Part shown: one piece after another, positions 56,372 to 64,000 of the stretch | Layout: each line of letters starts with the position of its first letter | How positions within the stretch are numbered: position 1 is the first letter of the stretch | Assembly: GCA_024642665.1 (NCBI GenBank) | Contig: JAHEAR010000014.1 | Coordinates: 1-64,000, forward strand | DNA length: 64,000 nucleotides | Direction: 5' to 3' | Origin: Bacteroidota bacterium | Lineage (GTDB): Bacteria > Bacteroidota > Bacteroidia > Chitinophagales > Saprospiraceae | Made by a program: the position numbers and the translations under genes | The notes under the pieces: model-generated | Databases searched by the model: none | Seen by the model: the letters and a program-made list of their open reading frames with translations, nothing else | Told to the model about the DNA's origin: nothing

Positions 56372-57424
56372 ATGAAAAATTATTTGTTTTTGATCTTCGC
56401 TTTTTCTTTGGCTATCATGATGGGATTGACCTCTTGTGAAGGAAAAGACGGGTCAATTGGGCCTGAAGGACCGGCTGGTCCTACAGGGCAGACTGGAGAA
56501 GGTACCCAAAACTGCGTTTTGTGTCATGGAAGTTCACAGTTAATAGCCGCCAAGCAGTTTCAATGGGAACATTCTGTACACGCTACAGGAGGTCACTATG
56601 AGCGAAACCAGACTTCTTGTGCAGGTTGCCATACAAGTCAAGGTTTCCTTGAAAGAATAGAAACAATGTCAGATCAGGGCGTAACAGCAGCCGATATTGA
56701 GGATCCCTTACCACAAAACTGCTATACTTGCCACCAGATTCACAGAACTTATACAGCAGCTGACTGGGCTTTTACGCAGGAAGATCCTGTAACCCTTTGG
56801 GAAGGTGGACAGACCGTCGATTTAGGAAAGGCCAATCTTTGTATCAGTTGCCACCAATCCAGAGTTGTTTCTCCTGCATTGCCGGATCCAAGTACCGGTG
56901 GTTTGGTCAATATTCAAACCACTCGTTACGGACCACACCATGGCCCTCAGGGAGTAATGTTGCCGGGTTTGAATGGATATGAAGTAGCCGGCCCGCAACC
57001 CTATGAAAATTCTGCGCATACCTTGCTTCTCGCCAATAACACTAGCAAAGCATGTATAGTTTGTCACATGGGAACTGCTCAGGCGACTGAATCCGGTGGA
57101 CATACATTCCGCGTGATTAGTGAGGGTGGAGATATCAATACAGATGCTTGTGTAGCCTGCCACCCGGTAGCTGCCGATGTAGAAGCACTTGTTGAAGACC
57201 GTCAGGCGCAGATTGAAGAAAAAATTGCTGAGCTGGAACAGTTACTTGCTGATCGTGGACTGTATGATATAGCTAAAGGACAAAATAGTAAAGGAGATTA
57301 TACGGGACATGAAGCTGGTGCTTTATACAACCTGAAGTTTGTGGAAGAAGATAAGAGTCGTGGGGTACACAACTTTAAGTATGCTTATGCTTTGTTGACT
57401 AATTCCATAGCGGCACTACAATAG
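56372..57424 (+). CDS. Hexahaem c-type cytochrome lipoprotein with collagen-like spacer
   Basis: A 350-residue lipoprotein. The start at 56372 (MKNYLFLIF) gives lipobox LTSC; an upstream TTG is rejected. A short Gly-x-y collagen-like segment (about 24-43) follows the lipidated cysteine. Six CxxCH haem sites are present: CVLCH, CAGCH, CYTCH, CISCH, CIVCH and CVACH. The C-terminal helix (about 280-310) is Glu/Leu-rich (IEEKIAELEQLL). It probably sits in the outer membrane or periplasm and conducts electrons. It precedes a DUF5777 barrel gene by 53 bases. Confidence 0.92.
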   Translation: MKNYLFLIFAFSLAIMMGLTSCEGKDGSIGPEGPAGPTGQTGEGTQNCVLCHGSSQLIAAKQFQWEHSVHATGGHYERNQTSCAGCHTSQGFLERIETMSDQGVTAADIEDPLPQNCYTCHQIHRTYTAADWAFTQEDPVTLWEGGQTVDLGKANLCISCHQSRVVSPALPDPSTGGLVNIQTTRYGPHHGPQGVMLPGLNGYEVAGPQPYENSAHTLLLANNTSKACIVCHMGTAQATESGGHTFRVISEGGDINTDACVACHPVAADVEALVEDRQAQIEEKIAELEQLLADRGLYDIAKGQNSKGDYTGHEAGALYNLKFVEEDKSRGVHNFKYAYALLTNSIAALQ

Positions 57425-57477
57425 AGGGGTCACTGCATTTCAATGAATATTGTATTTAAGCAATAAAGTTTTTTCAA

Positions 57478-58407
57478 ATGATCTCCAATAGTAATGATCG
57501 AATAAGGCTGAGTCTCGCAGGACTAAAATACTTTTTAACTTTTGCTTTTATTTTCATCAGCATGGTTAGTGTCGTTGCGCAGGAAGCAATGGTTGAAGAG
57601 GAGGTGGTTGTTGAGAAGAAACCGGTAAAGAAAACCTTTGAAAGTATCTGGCTGATCGATGCACAAACAGTGATGGTGCCCTACAAAGGTACCTTCGAGG
57701 TTGATTTTCAACACCGGTTTGGCACCTGGAACAATGGATACAAAGATTTCTACGGAGTCTTCGCATCATCCAATATTCGTTTAGGATTTGATTATGTACC
57801 GGTGGAGAATCTGGAGGTTGGATTTGGCCTTACGAAGTTCAACAACCTTTGGGATTTTTATGGTAAATATGCTATACTTAAACAAATGCAAAACGGTGGC
57901 TCTCCGGTGAGTTTGAGTTATTATATTAATGCTGCAGTGGATACACGCCGGGAAGAGGATACAAAATTTACAGAGGGAACAGATCGTTGGTCATTCTTTC
58001 ACCAAATCATGGCCGCCAGAAAAATCACAGACAAGCTCTCCGTACAAATCTCCGGAAATATGTCCTGGTTTAATTATGCAGATGTGTATGATAGTAATGG
58101 GGAATTTTTAGGAGAAGACCAGAAAGCACATTTTTCCGGAACTTTTCTGGCGCGCTATAAACTATCCAATACGATCGGTCTCACTGTTGAATATGATCAA
58201 CCTTTTACTTCCAGTTCATCGCTACGTAAGCCGGAACCAAATTTAAGTGTAGGATTGGAATTGGTTACCAGTTCACATGCATTCCAACTTTTTGTTGGAA
58301 ACTATCAGGCACTCGTACCTCAATACAATCATACTTATAACACCAACAACTTCTTTGACAATGAGATCCTGATTGGGTTTAATATCACCCGACTCTGGAA
58401 TTTTTAA
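57478..58407 (+). CDS. DUF5777-family outer-membrane beta-barrel protein (copy 2)
   Basis: A 309-residue paralogue of the protein at 49869-50813. It has the same core (SIWLIDAQTVMVPYKGTF, SNIRLGFDYVPVENLEVGFG, YAILKQMQNGGSPVSLSYY) and the same barrel end, LIGFNITRLWNF. A signal peptide ends near residue 35 (VVAQ). The inner loops differ in length from copy 1, so the copies are not recent duplicates. Each copy directly follows a cytochrome-like lipoprotein gene. Confidence 0.85.
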   Translation: MISNSNDRIRLSLAGLKYFLTFAFIFISMVSVVAQEAMVEEEVVVEKKPVKKTFESIWLIDAQTVMVPYKGTFEVDFQHRFGTWNNGYKDFYGVFASSNIRLGFDYVPVENLEVGFGLTKFNNLWDFYGKYAILKQMQNGGSPVSLSYYINAAVDTRREEDTKFTEGTDRWSFFHQIMAARKITDKLSVQISGNMSWFNYADVYDSNGEFLGEDQKAHFSGTFLARYKLSNTIGLTVEYDQPFTSSSSLRKPEPNLSVGLELVTSSHAFQLFVGNYQALVPQYNHTYNTNNFFDNEILIGFNITRLWNF

Positions 58408-58431
58408 TCATCCATTTATAATAGCGTTGCT

Positions 58432-58466
58432 AAAAGAGCATGGTCTGAATAAGATCATGCTCTTTT
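58432..58466. terminator. Bidirectional terminator between DUF5777 and rodA
   Basis: A 15-base arm at 58432-58446 pairs with 58452-58466 with one G-T pair around a 5-base loop, with AAAA/TTTT flanks. It lies between convergent genes. Confidence 0.9.
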
Positions 58467-58474
58467 ATTCAATG

Positions 58475-59863
58475 CTACATTACTCTTCTGGACCTTACCC
58501 AACTGGAATCCATACTAATCAATATGCCAATCAGCATACTGAAGCCCAGTAAAGAGGAGCCTCCTGAACTAATAAATGGAAGCGGGATGCCGATCACAGG
58601 CATCAGTCCCATCGTCATGCCGATATTCACAAGAAAGTGGGTAAATAAAACCCCTACTACCCCATAGGCATAGTGGCGGATAAAAGGTACTCTGGCTCGC
58701 TCACCGATATTGATCATTCGAAGCATCAGAATAAGAAATAACATAATCACAGCCATGGAACCAATGAAGCCATGTTCTTCACCAATAATACTATAAATAA
58801 AATCAGTACTCTGTTCCGGGACGTAATTGAGCTTTGTCATGGTACCTTGCAAATATCCTTTTCCGGTTAGTCCACCAGATCCAATCGCAGTTTTGGATTG
58901 AAGAATATTATATAGGGAACCACGTGGATCACAATCTTCCGGATTGAGCCATACATTGATCCTGTCCTGCTGATGTGGCTCGAGGACATTGGTAAAAATA
59001 TATGAACTCGTATAAGCAAATCCAAACAGGATTGAAATGCCAAAAGATAATAGAACTACTTGTCGTATTTGTTTAATAAGGAAGCTTTCTATCGCTGCAT
59101 AAAGCATAAAAGCAACTGAAATACCAATGACCAATTCCAATTGATTTAAGATGGCTAAAATGATCGAAAAGGTGATGGCCATCAGACTAACAAGCACATG
59201 CGATTGCTTGCGTTTTATACTGGCTAATAAAAAAATACCACCCGCCATTAACAAAAGAGGGAGTACTACAAATACATCAAATTTCAGCGTGAGTACAAAT
59301 AACAAACCCAGAATAAAAATCAATATAGGAATCCAGATGGCGAGCCCTTCTCTGAGTAATACCAGAAATATAGAAAGAAAAACAAGCGCAGAACCTGCAT
59401 CTCCCTGAGCAAGAATTAAAACCGCAGGAAGCAAAATAATACCGGAGGCTACCATCAGATCTCGCGTATCTGTGAGCCGGGTTCGATGATGACTCATGAA
59501 GGAGGCCAGCGCCATGATGGTTCCGACCTTAGCCAACTCGGAAGGTTGAAAAGTAAATCCACCCAACTGGAACCAACTCGTCGATCCTTTGATGGTTGTA
59601 CCGATCAGCAGTACCAATACCAGAAGAAAAAGACTAATCGCATAAAAAGGATAGGCAAATCCACTCCAGAACTTCCAGTCAATTAAGTGTGAACCAGTTA
59701 GAATAACTAACGAAATAATGACAAAAATACTTTGCTTGCCCGCCTGCGTGGCTAAAAAAGGTTTTTCGGCTTCCGGCTGATACCCTGATGCATAAATCAT
59801 CAGCAGGCCGATAATAATCAGGCTGATGACAATAGCAAAACTAATCCAATCAAATTTTTTCAT
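58475..59863 (-). CDS. rodA: Rod-shape-determining peptidoglycan glycosyltransferase RodA
   Basis: A 462-residue SEDS-family polymerase with about ten membrane helices. Conserved stretches are GGFTFQPSELAKVGTIMALA, VPEQSTDFIYSIIGEEHGF and the final PVIGIPLPFISSGGSSLL. It polymerises lipid II glycan strands for side-wall growth with a class B PBP. It is the last gene of a run with deoC and a SPOR protein, the gaps being 7 and 9 bases. Confidence 0.94.
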   Translation of the reverse strand: MKKFDWISFAIVISLIIIGLLMIYASGYQPEAEKPFLATQAGKQSIFVIISLVILTGSHLIDWKFWSGFAYPFYAISLFLLVLVLLIGTTIKGSTSWFQLGGFTFQPSELAKVGTIMALASFMSHHRTRLTDTRDLMVASGIILLPAVLILAQGDAGSALVFLSIFLVLLREGLAIWIPILIFILGLLFVLTLKFDVFVVLPLLLMAGGIFLLASIKRKQSHVLVSLMAITFSIILAILNQLELVIGISVAFMLYAAIESFLIKQIRQVVLLSFGISILFGFAYTSSYIFTNVLEPHQQDRINVWLNPEDCDPRGSLYNILQSKTAIGSGGLTGKGYLQGTMTKLNYVPEQSTDFIYSIIGEEHGFIGSMAVIMLFLILMLRMINIGERARVPFIRHYAYGVVGVLFTHFLVNIGMTMGLMPVIGIPLPFISSGGSSLLGFSMLIGILISMDSSWVRSRRVM

Positions 59864-59872
59864 TTCGTTGAC

Positions 59873-60298
59873 CTACTGATCAAATTGCAACAACTCTTCC
59901 ATAGTTAAGTTGTCCGTAACAGGAATCGCTTGTGGAAAATCCTTTTGCATTTTGTATAAAAAAGCCTGAGCCTTTTGCATGGTCATGAAAGCACCTGCCT
60001 TAAGGTGATAGTAGGGGTAGTTATGGACAAAAAGAATGGGATACTCCGGATACATTCGTTCGAACTTTTTACGAATTTCTTCTGCCTGCCTTCGATCTGT
60101 ACTCGCCATTATTTGTATACGATAGCCACGAAGTTCCTGGTGGGTTTCATTATAACTTGTCCATCTGTCCATCAGCGAAGTGATCTGACTTTCCTGGACC
60201 AGCTGGGCATTGGCCAGTGTGGCAGCAAAAATGAACATCATCGCAGTTACTGTTTTCACATGCGGTCCTGACCGCCAAAAAGAGATAGTTATTTTCAT
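59873..60298 (-). CDS. Exported SPOR-domain-like protein
   Basis: A 141-residue protein with a signal peptide (about 1-31, LANAQ) and a C-terminal SPOR-like domain: YRIQIMASTDRRQAEEIRKKF, HLKAGAFMTMQKAQAFLYKM. SPOR domains bind glycan strands without stem peptides at the septum. It lies 9 bases upstream of rodA and 7 bases after deoC, so it is probably expressed with the elongation enzyme. The domain call rests on the pattern of strands and helices. Confidence 0.78.
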   Translation of the reverse strand: MKITISFWRSGPHVKTVTAMMFIFAATLANAQLVQESQITSLMDRWTSYNETHQELRGYRIQIMASTDRRQAEEIRKKFERMYPEYPILFVHNYPYYHLKAGAFMTMQKAQAFLYKMQKDFPQAIPVTDNLTMEELLQFDQ

Positions 60299-60305
60299 AA
60301 ATGAC

Positions 60306-60971
60306 TTATTCGAAAGACTGCATGGTTCCTTTAACGATACTTACACTCTTACTGCATCCCAGTCTGTCTGCACCGGCTCGAATCATTTTCATAGCTTCAT
60401 TATAATCGTTGATTCCACCGGAAGCTTTTATCCGTATACCCGGTTCAAGATGTCGTCGGAGGAGTTTGATGGTCTCTTCTCTGACCGGATCACCAAAGAA
60501 ACCGGTTGATGTTTTAACGTAGGAAAGCTTTAGCTCATTGCTGATTTCACAAATGTGCATAATTTCAGATTCAGTCAGCAATTGTGCTTCGATGATACAT
60601 TTTAGGGTGACGGAACATTGAAGGGCATTATCCCGGAGGGCTGTTAATTCGGATTTTGTGATGGACCAATGCCCGGTTTTTATTGCGGAAAGATTAATCA
60701 CGACATCCACTTCATCTGCTCCCAGCGCTGCGGATCTTTGCAGGGAGGCCAGTTTGGCTTCCACATGATCATACCCTATAGGGAAGCCTGCAACGGTGCA
60801 TAATAGAAAAGATCTTTCTTCTGCATGTTCGCGGGCATATTGTAAATACATCGGTGGTATGCAAATCGCCTTAAAACCATAGGTCATGGATTCATTAATC
60901 AGTCGGTCAATCACCTGTTCTGTGCAATCAGGCCGGAGATAACTGTGATCTATATATTGTGCTAGCTGCAT
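60306..60971 (-). CDS. deoC: Deoxyribose-phosphate aldolase DeoC
   Basis: A 221-residue class I aldolase that splits 2-deoxyribose 5-phosphate into glyceraldehyde 3-phosphate and acetaldehyde. The Schiff-base lysine is in LSYVKTSTGFF, and the phosphate-binding region IRIKASGGIND is intact, as is the catalytic EVDVVINLSAIKTG. Size matches bacterial DeoC. It starts an apparent operon with the SPOR protein and rodA; the functional link is not obvious. Confidence 0.94.
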   Translation of the reverse strand: MQLAQYIDHSYLRPDCTEQVIDRLINESMTYGFKAICIPPMYLQYAREHAEERSFLLCTVAGFPIGYDHVEAKLASLQRSAALGADEVDVVINLSAIKTGHWSITKSELTALRDNALQCSVTLKCIIEAQLLTESEIMHICEISNELKLSYVKTSTGFFGDPVREETIKLLRRHLEPGIRIKASGGINDYNEAMKMIRAGADRLGCSKSVSIVKGTMQSFE

Positions 60972-61004
60972 ATCACTTCGAAGATACTATTTGCTTTATT
61001 TATT

Positions 61005-61199
61005 GAGTGATTGAGTGATTGAGTGATTGAGTGATTGGTGATGAGTGATTGGTGATGGGTGATTGAGTGATGAGTGATTGGTGATGGGTGATTGAGTGAT
61101 GAGTGATTTGGTGACGTTTTGGTCATAAAAGTATTTTCTTCGGCCCTCAGCCCTCAGCCCTTCGCCCCATGCCCTTCGCCCCATGCCCTTACCTTACCG
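61005..61199. repeat. Short-period repeat tract downstream of dapD
   Basis: From 61005 to 61110 the sequence consists of GAGTGATT, GGTGAT, GGGTGATT and GAGTGAT units. A 29-base higher-order unit is repeated exactly at 61051-61079 and 61080-61108. From 61139 to 61195, CCCTCAGCCCTTCGCCCCATG-type units (a shortened description) run up to the dapD stop. Confidence 0.85.
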
Positions 61200-62018
61200 T
61201 TAGACGGAAACCTGATGTTCTCGTAGAGCGGAGTTCAGAGAAACTTTCTTGTCCGTAGATTCTTTTCGCTGTCCGATGATCAATGCGCAGGGAACATTGA
61301 ATTTCCCTGCGGGAAATGTTTTTTCATAGGTTCCCGGGATGACAACGGATCGCGAAGGTACTCGTCCTTTATACGTGATGGGTTCCGGACCTGTGACATC
61401 AATGATATGCGTGGATTGGGTTAATACAACATTAGCTCCAAGGACTGCCTCCTGCTCTACGATGACTCCTTCTACGACGATGCATCGGGATCCGATGAAG
61501 CAATCATCTTCAATAATATTTGGGCTTGCCTGCGGTGGCTCCAGCACACCTCCTATTCCGACACCACCACTGAGATGAACATTCCTGCCTATCTGAGCAC
61601 AGGAACCAACAGTTGCCCAGGTATCCACCATTGTACCCGAGCCAACATACGCACCTATATTGATGTAAGAGGGCATTAAAATCGCTCCCGATTCAATAAA
61701 AGTGCCGGTTCGCACTAACGCATGAGGCACTACGCGAACTCCTTGTTCTGCAAATCCTTTTTTTAAGGGGATTTTATCATGAAACTCAAAAGGTCCAACT
61801 TCGATCGTTTCCATCGACTGGATCGGAAAATACAAGGTGATAGCCTTTTTAACCCAGTCGTTGACGGTCCATGCGCCCGGTCCGGTAGGATAAGCGACTC
61901 TGATTTCGCCTTTATTCAGCAGGTCAATGCAAGCTAAGATAGCCTCTCTGACCTTCGGCTCATTTAATTGGGTCCGATCCTCCCAGGCGGATTCTATTAC
62001 CGATTTAAGGTTTTCCAT
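61200..62018 (-). CDS. dapD: 2,3,4,5-tetrahydropyridine-2,6-dicarboxylate N-succinyltransferase DapD
   Basis: A 272-residue hexapeptide-repeat acyltransferase of lysine/diaminopimelate synthesis, using succinyl-CoA. The left-handed beta-helix begins with VRTGTFIESGAILMPSYIN and continues with VGSCAQIGRNVHLSGGVGIGG, shortened here to CAQIGRNVHLSGG. The N-terminal helical domain (about 1-100) is complete. It forms a trimer in the cytoplasm. Monocistronic, divergent from the SPOR membrane protein gene. Confidence 0.95.
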   Translation of the reverse strand: MENLKSVIESAWEDRTQLNEPKVREAILACIDLLNKGEIRVAYPTGPGAWTVNDWVKKAITLYFPIQSMETIEVGPFEFHDKIPLKKGFAEQGVRVVPHALVRTGTFIESGAILMPSYINIGAYVGSGTMVDTWATVGSCAQIGRNVHLSGGVGIGGVLEPPQASPNIIEDDCFIGSRCIVVEGVIVEQEAVLGANVVLTQSTHIIDVTGPEPITYKGRVPSRSVVIPGTYEKTFPAGKFNVPCALIIGQRKESTDKKVSLNSALREHQVSV

Positions 62019-62225
62019 ATATCGTGTTTAATCAGCTGTAAAGATGGGATTTGTATGGCAGAATAGGAAAGTCAGAGGTGGTAGAGGCTTGAAATACCCC
62101 ATTTTCAGGCTGGAGGAGACTTAACGGACCTGAATTTTCACCTTCTCCCATTTCTTTTCCAGTAACATAAAACGCCCATAATTAAATCGCCTAAAAACAA
62201 AATATTATACATTATGAATATATAT

Positions 62226-62267
62226 TATATTTGCAAGTGCGTTTGATTATTAACTGAAACTTGCAAA
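62226..62267 (+). promoter_or_regulatory. -7 element plus inverted repeat before the SPOR-SRAP pair
   Basis: TATATTTG (62226-62233) fits TAnnTTTG. It overlaps one arm of a perfect 9-base inverted repeat, TTTGCAAGT (62230-62238) and ACTTGCAAA (62259-62267), ending four bases before the start codon. This could be an operator or a leader hairpin controlling translation. Confidence 0.5.
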
Positions 62268-62271
62268 TGCT

Positions 62272-62913
62272 ATGAATCGAATAATAACAATACTGGTCAC
62301 CATATTTATTTTGCTCCTCCTGTACATCTGGATAAGTCATGTGTGGGGTAGTGACAAAACCAAACATCCTCGTCAGATTGTTGACACCAAAGAGACCCAA
62401 ATAGCTGATGATCTGTTATCGGATGGTGATACGCTTGGCATGTCTGCAGAAAATATGGATGAAACGGGTGAAGGTGATATGGCCGTTTCAGAAGATCAAA
62501 AACAAGAAACTGTAGAGGAGGTGAAAACTCCTAAGGTGGAAGAGAAAAAGATCGAGGAACCGAAGAAAGTTGAACCCAAGCCAGCCGTCAAGAAGTCTGA
62601 GCCACCGGTTACAAAGAGTAAACCAGTCACGACGCCCGCTAAACCACCGGTCAAAACAGAAACTACTACGGCTGCCACGGGAGAACAGCATCTGGTGATT
62701 GCCGGAAATTTTACGCAAAAGGCCAATGCTGAACAACGTGTGAAAGAATTGAAAAAGGCCGGATTTCCGGATACGGAGATTGTCAACTTTGACTTATCGG
62801 AATACTTTACAGTTTGTGTTGGTCGATTTTCAGATGTTAATGAAGCCAGGAAACTTGTCAAAAAGCTAAAGGATTATCATAAGATTGATGCATATGTGAG
62901 AATAGGAGGCTAA
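62272..62913 (+). CDS. Single-pass SPOR-domain membrane protein
   Basis: A 213-residue protein: helix at about 4-24 (IITILVTIFILLLLYIWI), a long Glu/Lys/Pro/Thr-rich linker (about 60-135, VEEKKIEEPKKVEPKPA), and a C-terminal SPOR domain (about 138-213) with HLVIAGNFTQKANAEQRV and YFTVCVGRFSDVNEARKLV. It is anchored in the inner membrane and should bind septal peptidoglycan. Its TAATG junction with the SRAP gene implies coupled translation, which is a curious pairing of cell division and DNA repair functions. Confidence 0.88.
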   Translation: MNRIITILVTIFILLLLYIWISHVWGSDKTKHPRQIVDTKETQIADDLLSDGDTLGMSAENMDETGEGDMAVSEDQKQETVEEVKTPKVEEKKIEEPKKVEPKPAVKKSEPPVTKSKPVTTPAKPPVKTETTTAATGEQHLVIAGNFTQKANAEQRVKELKKAGFPDTEIVNFDLSEYFTVCVGRFSDVNEARKLVKKLKDYHKIDAYVRIGG

Positions 62914-63587
62914 TGTGCGGACGGTCATCGCTAACAAAAACCGAAAAAGAACTAGAGAAACGGTTTAAGGCCACCTTCTATAGTGAGGACCTTGAGCGAT
63001 ACAATCCATTACCCAATTTCAACGTAGCCCCTACTCACATGCATCCGGTCATCACTCAGGATGATCCTTCAGCCCTTCAGCTGTATCGATGGGGCTTGAT
63101 ACCGTCATGGGCCAAAGACATGAAGTTTGGTGCAAGACTGATCAATGCCCGTATCGAGGGAATTGAAGAAAAGCCTTCTTTTCGTCAGGCCTTTGCAAAA
63201 CGCCGCTGCATTGTTCCTTTTGACGGGTATTACGAATGGCAAAACACACCAGAGGGAAAAATTCCCTACCGTATTCAGCTAAAGAACACAGAAATCTTCA
63301 CGATCGCCGGATTGTATGAACACTGGAAAAATCCCGAAGGAAAGTTGATCCACAGCTTTACACTTATCACAAAGGAGGCCAACCCGATCATTCGTCATCT
63401 GCATGATCGTCAGCCGTTTATTTTATTGCCCGAGCAGGAAAAATTATGGCTGGACAATCATATCCCATCGAAAGACCTGATCCATGAACTGGATGAGGTG
63501 CCGGGAGCGTATTTCTCCTGGTATCGCGTTTCTACGAGGGTAAACAAGGTCACAGAGAATGATGCAGGATTGATTGAGGCAGTTTAA
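62913..63587 (+). CDS. SRAP/HMCES-family abasic-site shielding protein (YedK-like)
   Basis: A 224-residue SOS-response-associated peptidase-fold protein. The catalytic Cys2 is exposed after Met removal (MCGR). The rest of the active site is present: Asn in LINARIEG, Glu in FDGYYEWQN and His in IIRHLHDRQPFIL. It forms a thiazolidine crosslink with abasic sites in single-stranded DNA and so protects them. The start overlaps the preceding stop (TAATG), fixing the initiator codon. Length is normal for bacterial members. Confidence 0.95.
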   Translation: MCGRSSLTKTEKELEKRFKATFYSEDLERYNPLPNFNVAPTHMHPVITQDDPSALQLYRWGLIPSWAKDMKFGARLINARIEGIEEKPSFRQAFAKRRCIVPFDGYYEWQNTPEGKIPYRIQLKNTEIFTIAGLYEHWKNPEGKLIHSFTLITKEANPIIRHLHDRQPFILLPEQEKLWLDNHIPSKDLIHELDEVPGAYFSWYRVSTRVNKVTENDAGLIEAV

Positions 63588-63740
63588 GATTTAGTGATGG
63601 GTGATGGGTGTTCCGCTATTGCGGAAGGTGATTTGGTGATTTGGTGATGGGGTGAGTGGTTCGCGTATCGCGTGTCGCGTGTCGAATAGTCTCAGGTCCC
63701 ATATCCCAGGTCCAAACATCCCAGGTCTACAAACCCCGTC
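63588..63740. repeat. Short-period tract after the SRAP stop
   Basis: GTGATGGGTGATGGGTG and GGTGATTTGGTGATTTGG units are followed by CGCGTATCGCGTGTCGCGTG and by CCCAGGTC-type units. It is the same class as the other post-stop tracts. Confidence 0.75.
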
Positions 63741-63818
63741 TCAAGCTTCATCATTCTTTTTTTGGGCTGCTATTCCATTTGATGCCCTCCCTCAGAAATT
63801 CACAATATCTTTGCCTCC

Positions 63819-64000
63819 ATGATGATTGACAGGCTGCGAGCGATTAAAAACAAGCATCAGGACCTTGAGGTTCGGTTATCCGACCCGGAAGTGACTGGTG
63901 ATATTAAACTGTTTTCCAAGCTTCACAAAGAATATAAAGATCTCACCGAATTAGTGCAGGTCATTGATCAGTATGAACTGATCTTATCCAATATTGACTC
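63819..64000 (+). CDS. prfA: Peptide chain release factor 1 (N-terminal part)
   Basis: The window ends 60 codons into this gene. The fragment MIDRLRAIKNKHQDLEVRLS, followed by LFSKLHKEYKDLTELV, matches the N-terminal coiled-coil domain of RF1, which decodes UAA and UAG. ATG codons at 63819 and 63822 are both possible starts. The GGQ and PxT domains lie outside the window, so the RF1/RF2 choice rests on the N-terminus. Confidence 0.8.
   Translation, partial: MMIDRLRAIKNKHQDLEVRLSDPEVTGDIKLFSKLHKEYKDLTELVQVIDQYELILSNID

Noticed and set aside
61005-61199. CRISPR array in the GTGAT-type tract
   Set aside because: The units are 5-8 bases without unique spacers, so it is not a CRISPR.

Overview
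The window looks like chromosomal DNA of a member of the Bacteroidota, probably an environmental, aerobic or facultative lineage near Saprospirales/Chitinophagales (class-level placement is inference). Four secreted proteins end in type IX secretion (T9SS) sorting domains, and there is a PorE-like TPR/propeller/OmpA protein. A-rich leaders, scarce Shine-Dalgarno sequences and TAnnTTTG-type -7 elements also fit that phylum. I see no rRNA, tRNA, CRISPR array, phage or insertion sequence. Most genes are housekeeping, envelope or secreted functions on a typical chromosome.

Layout. 0-8.8 kb: an MDR oxidoreductase with a TolB-like/TPR/AraC regulator, the cbpA-cbpM chaperone pair, a complete katG, a NYN-domain protein and an SMR (Gdx/SugE-like) exporter. 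8.9-16.3 kb: YqeY, the PorE-like protein, a lipoprotein overlapping a T9SS cargo gene, a GNAT enzyme and an S9 peptidase. 16.4-27.7 kb: pntAB-pntB without pntAA, an alpha/beta hydrolase, an FNR-like regulator, an animal-type haem peroxidase with T9SS tail, a GNAT-MFS pair, and an esterase/beta-helix pair. 28-34.2 kb: a complete tripartite RND efflux operon (TetR-TolC-MFP-RND) with an operator-like palindrome. 34.3-49.2 kb: galE, a TMEM220-like protein, a DUF559 endonuclease with a hairpin pair in its 3' end, a polytopic glycosyltransferase-like protein, a VOC protein, a metzincin protease, an AstE-like enzyme, an HMA protein, a nine-repeat PKD protein, a LOG protein, a GH73 glucosaminidase and pdxA.

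49.4-58.4 kb is the most unusual region. It encodes a Tat-type iron-sulfur protein and an NrfD/ActC-type membrane protein but no molybdopterin catalytic subunit. With them are a single-pass Ig-like protein, a monohaem cytochrome, a ResB-like protein, a hexahaem lipoprotein, a C-x4-CH lipoprotein and two paralogous DUF5777 beta-barrel proteins. Each barrel gene directly follows a cytochrome-like lipoprotein gene. Together they could carry electrons from quinol to the outer membrane or periplasm; this is an inference.

58.4-64 kb holds the deoC-SPOR-rodA run, dapD, a SPOR membrane protein overlapping an SRAP/HMCES gene, and the start of prfA cut by the window edge. Short-period G+T or G+A rich tracts lie directly after the stop codons of at least five genes. 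Several interspersed palindromes of different types are also present.
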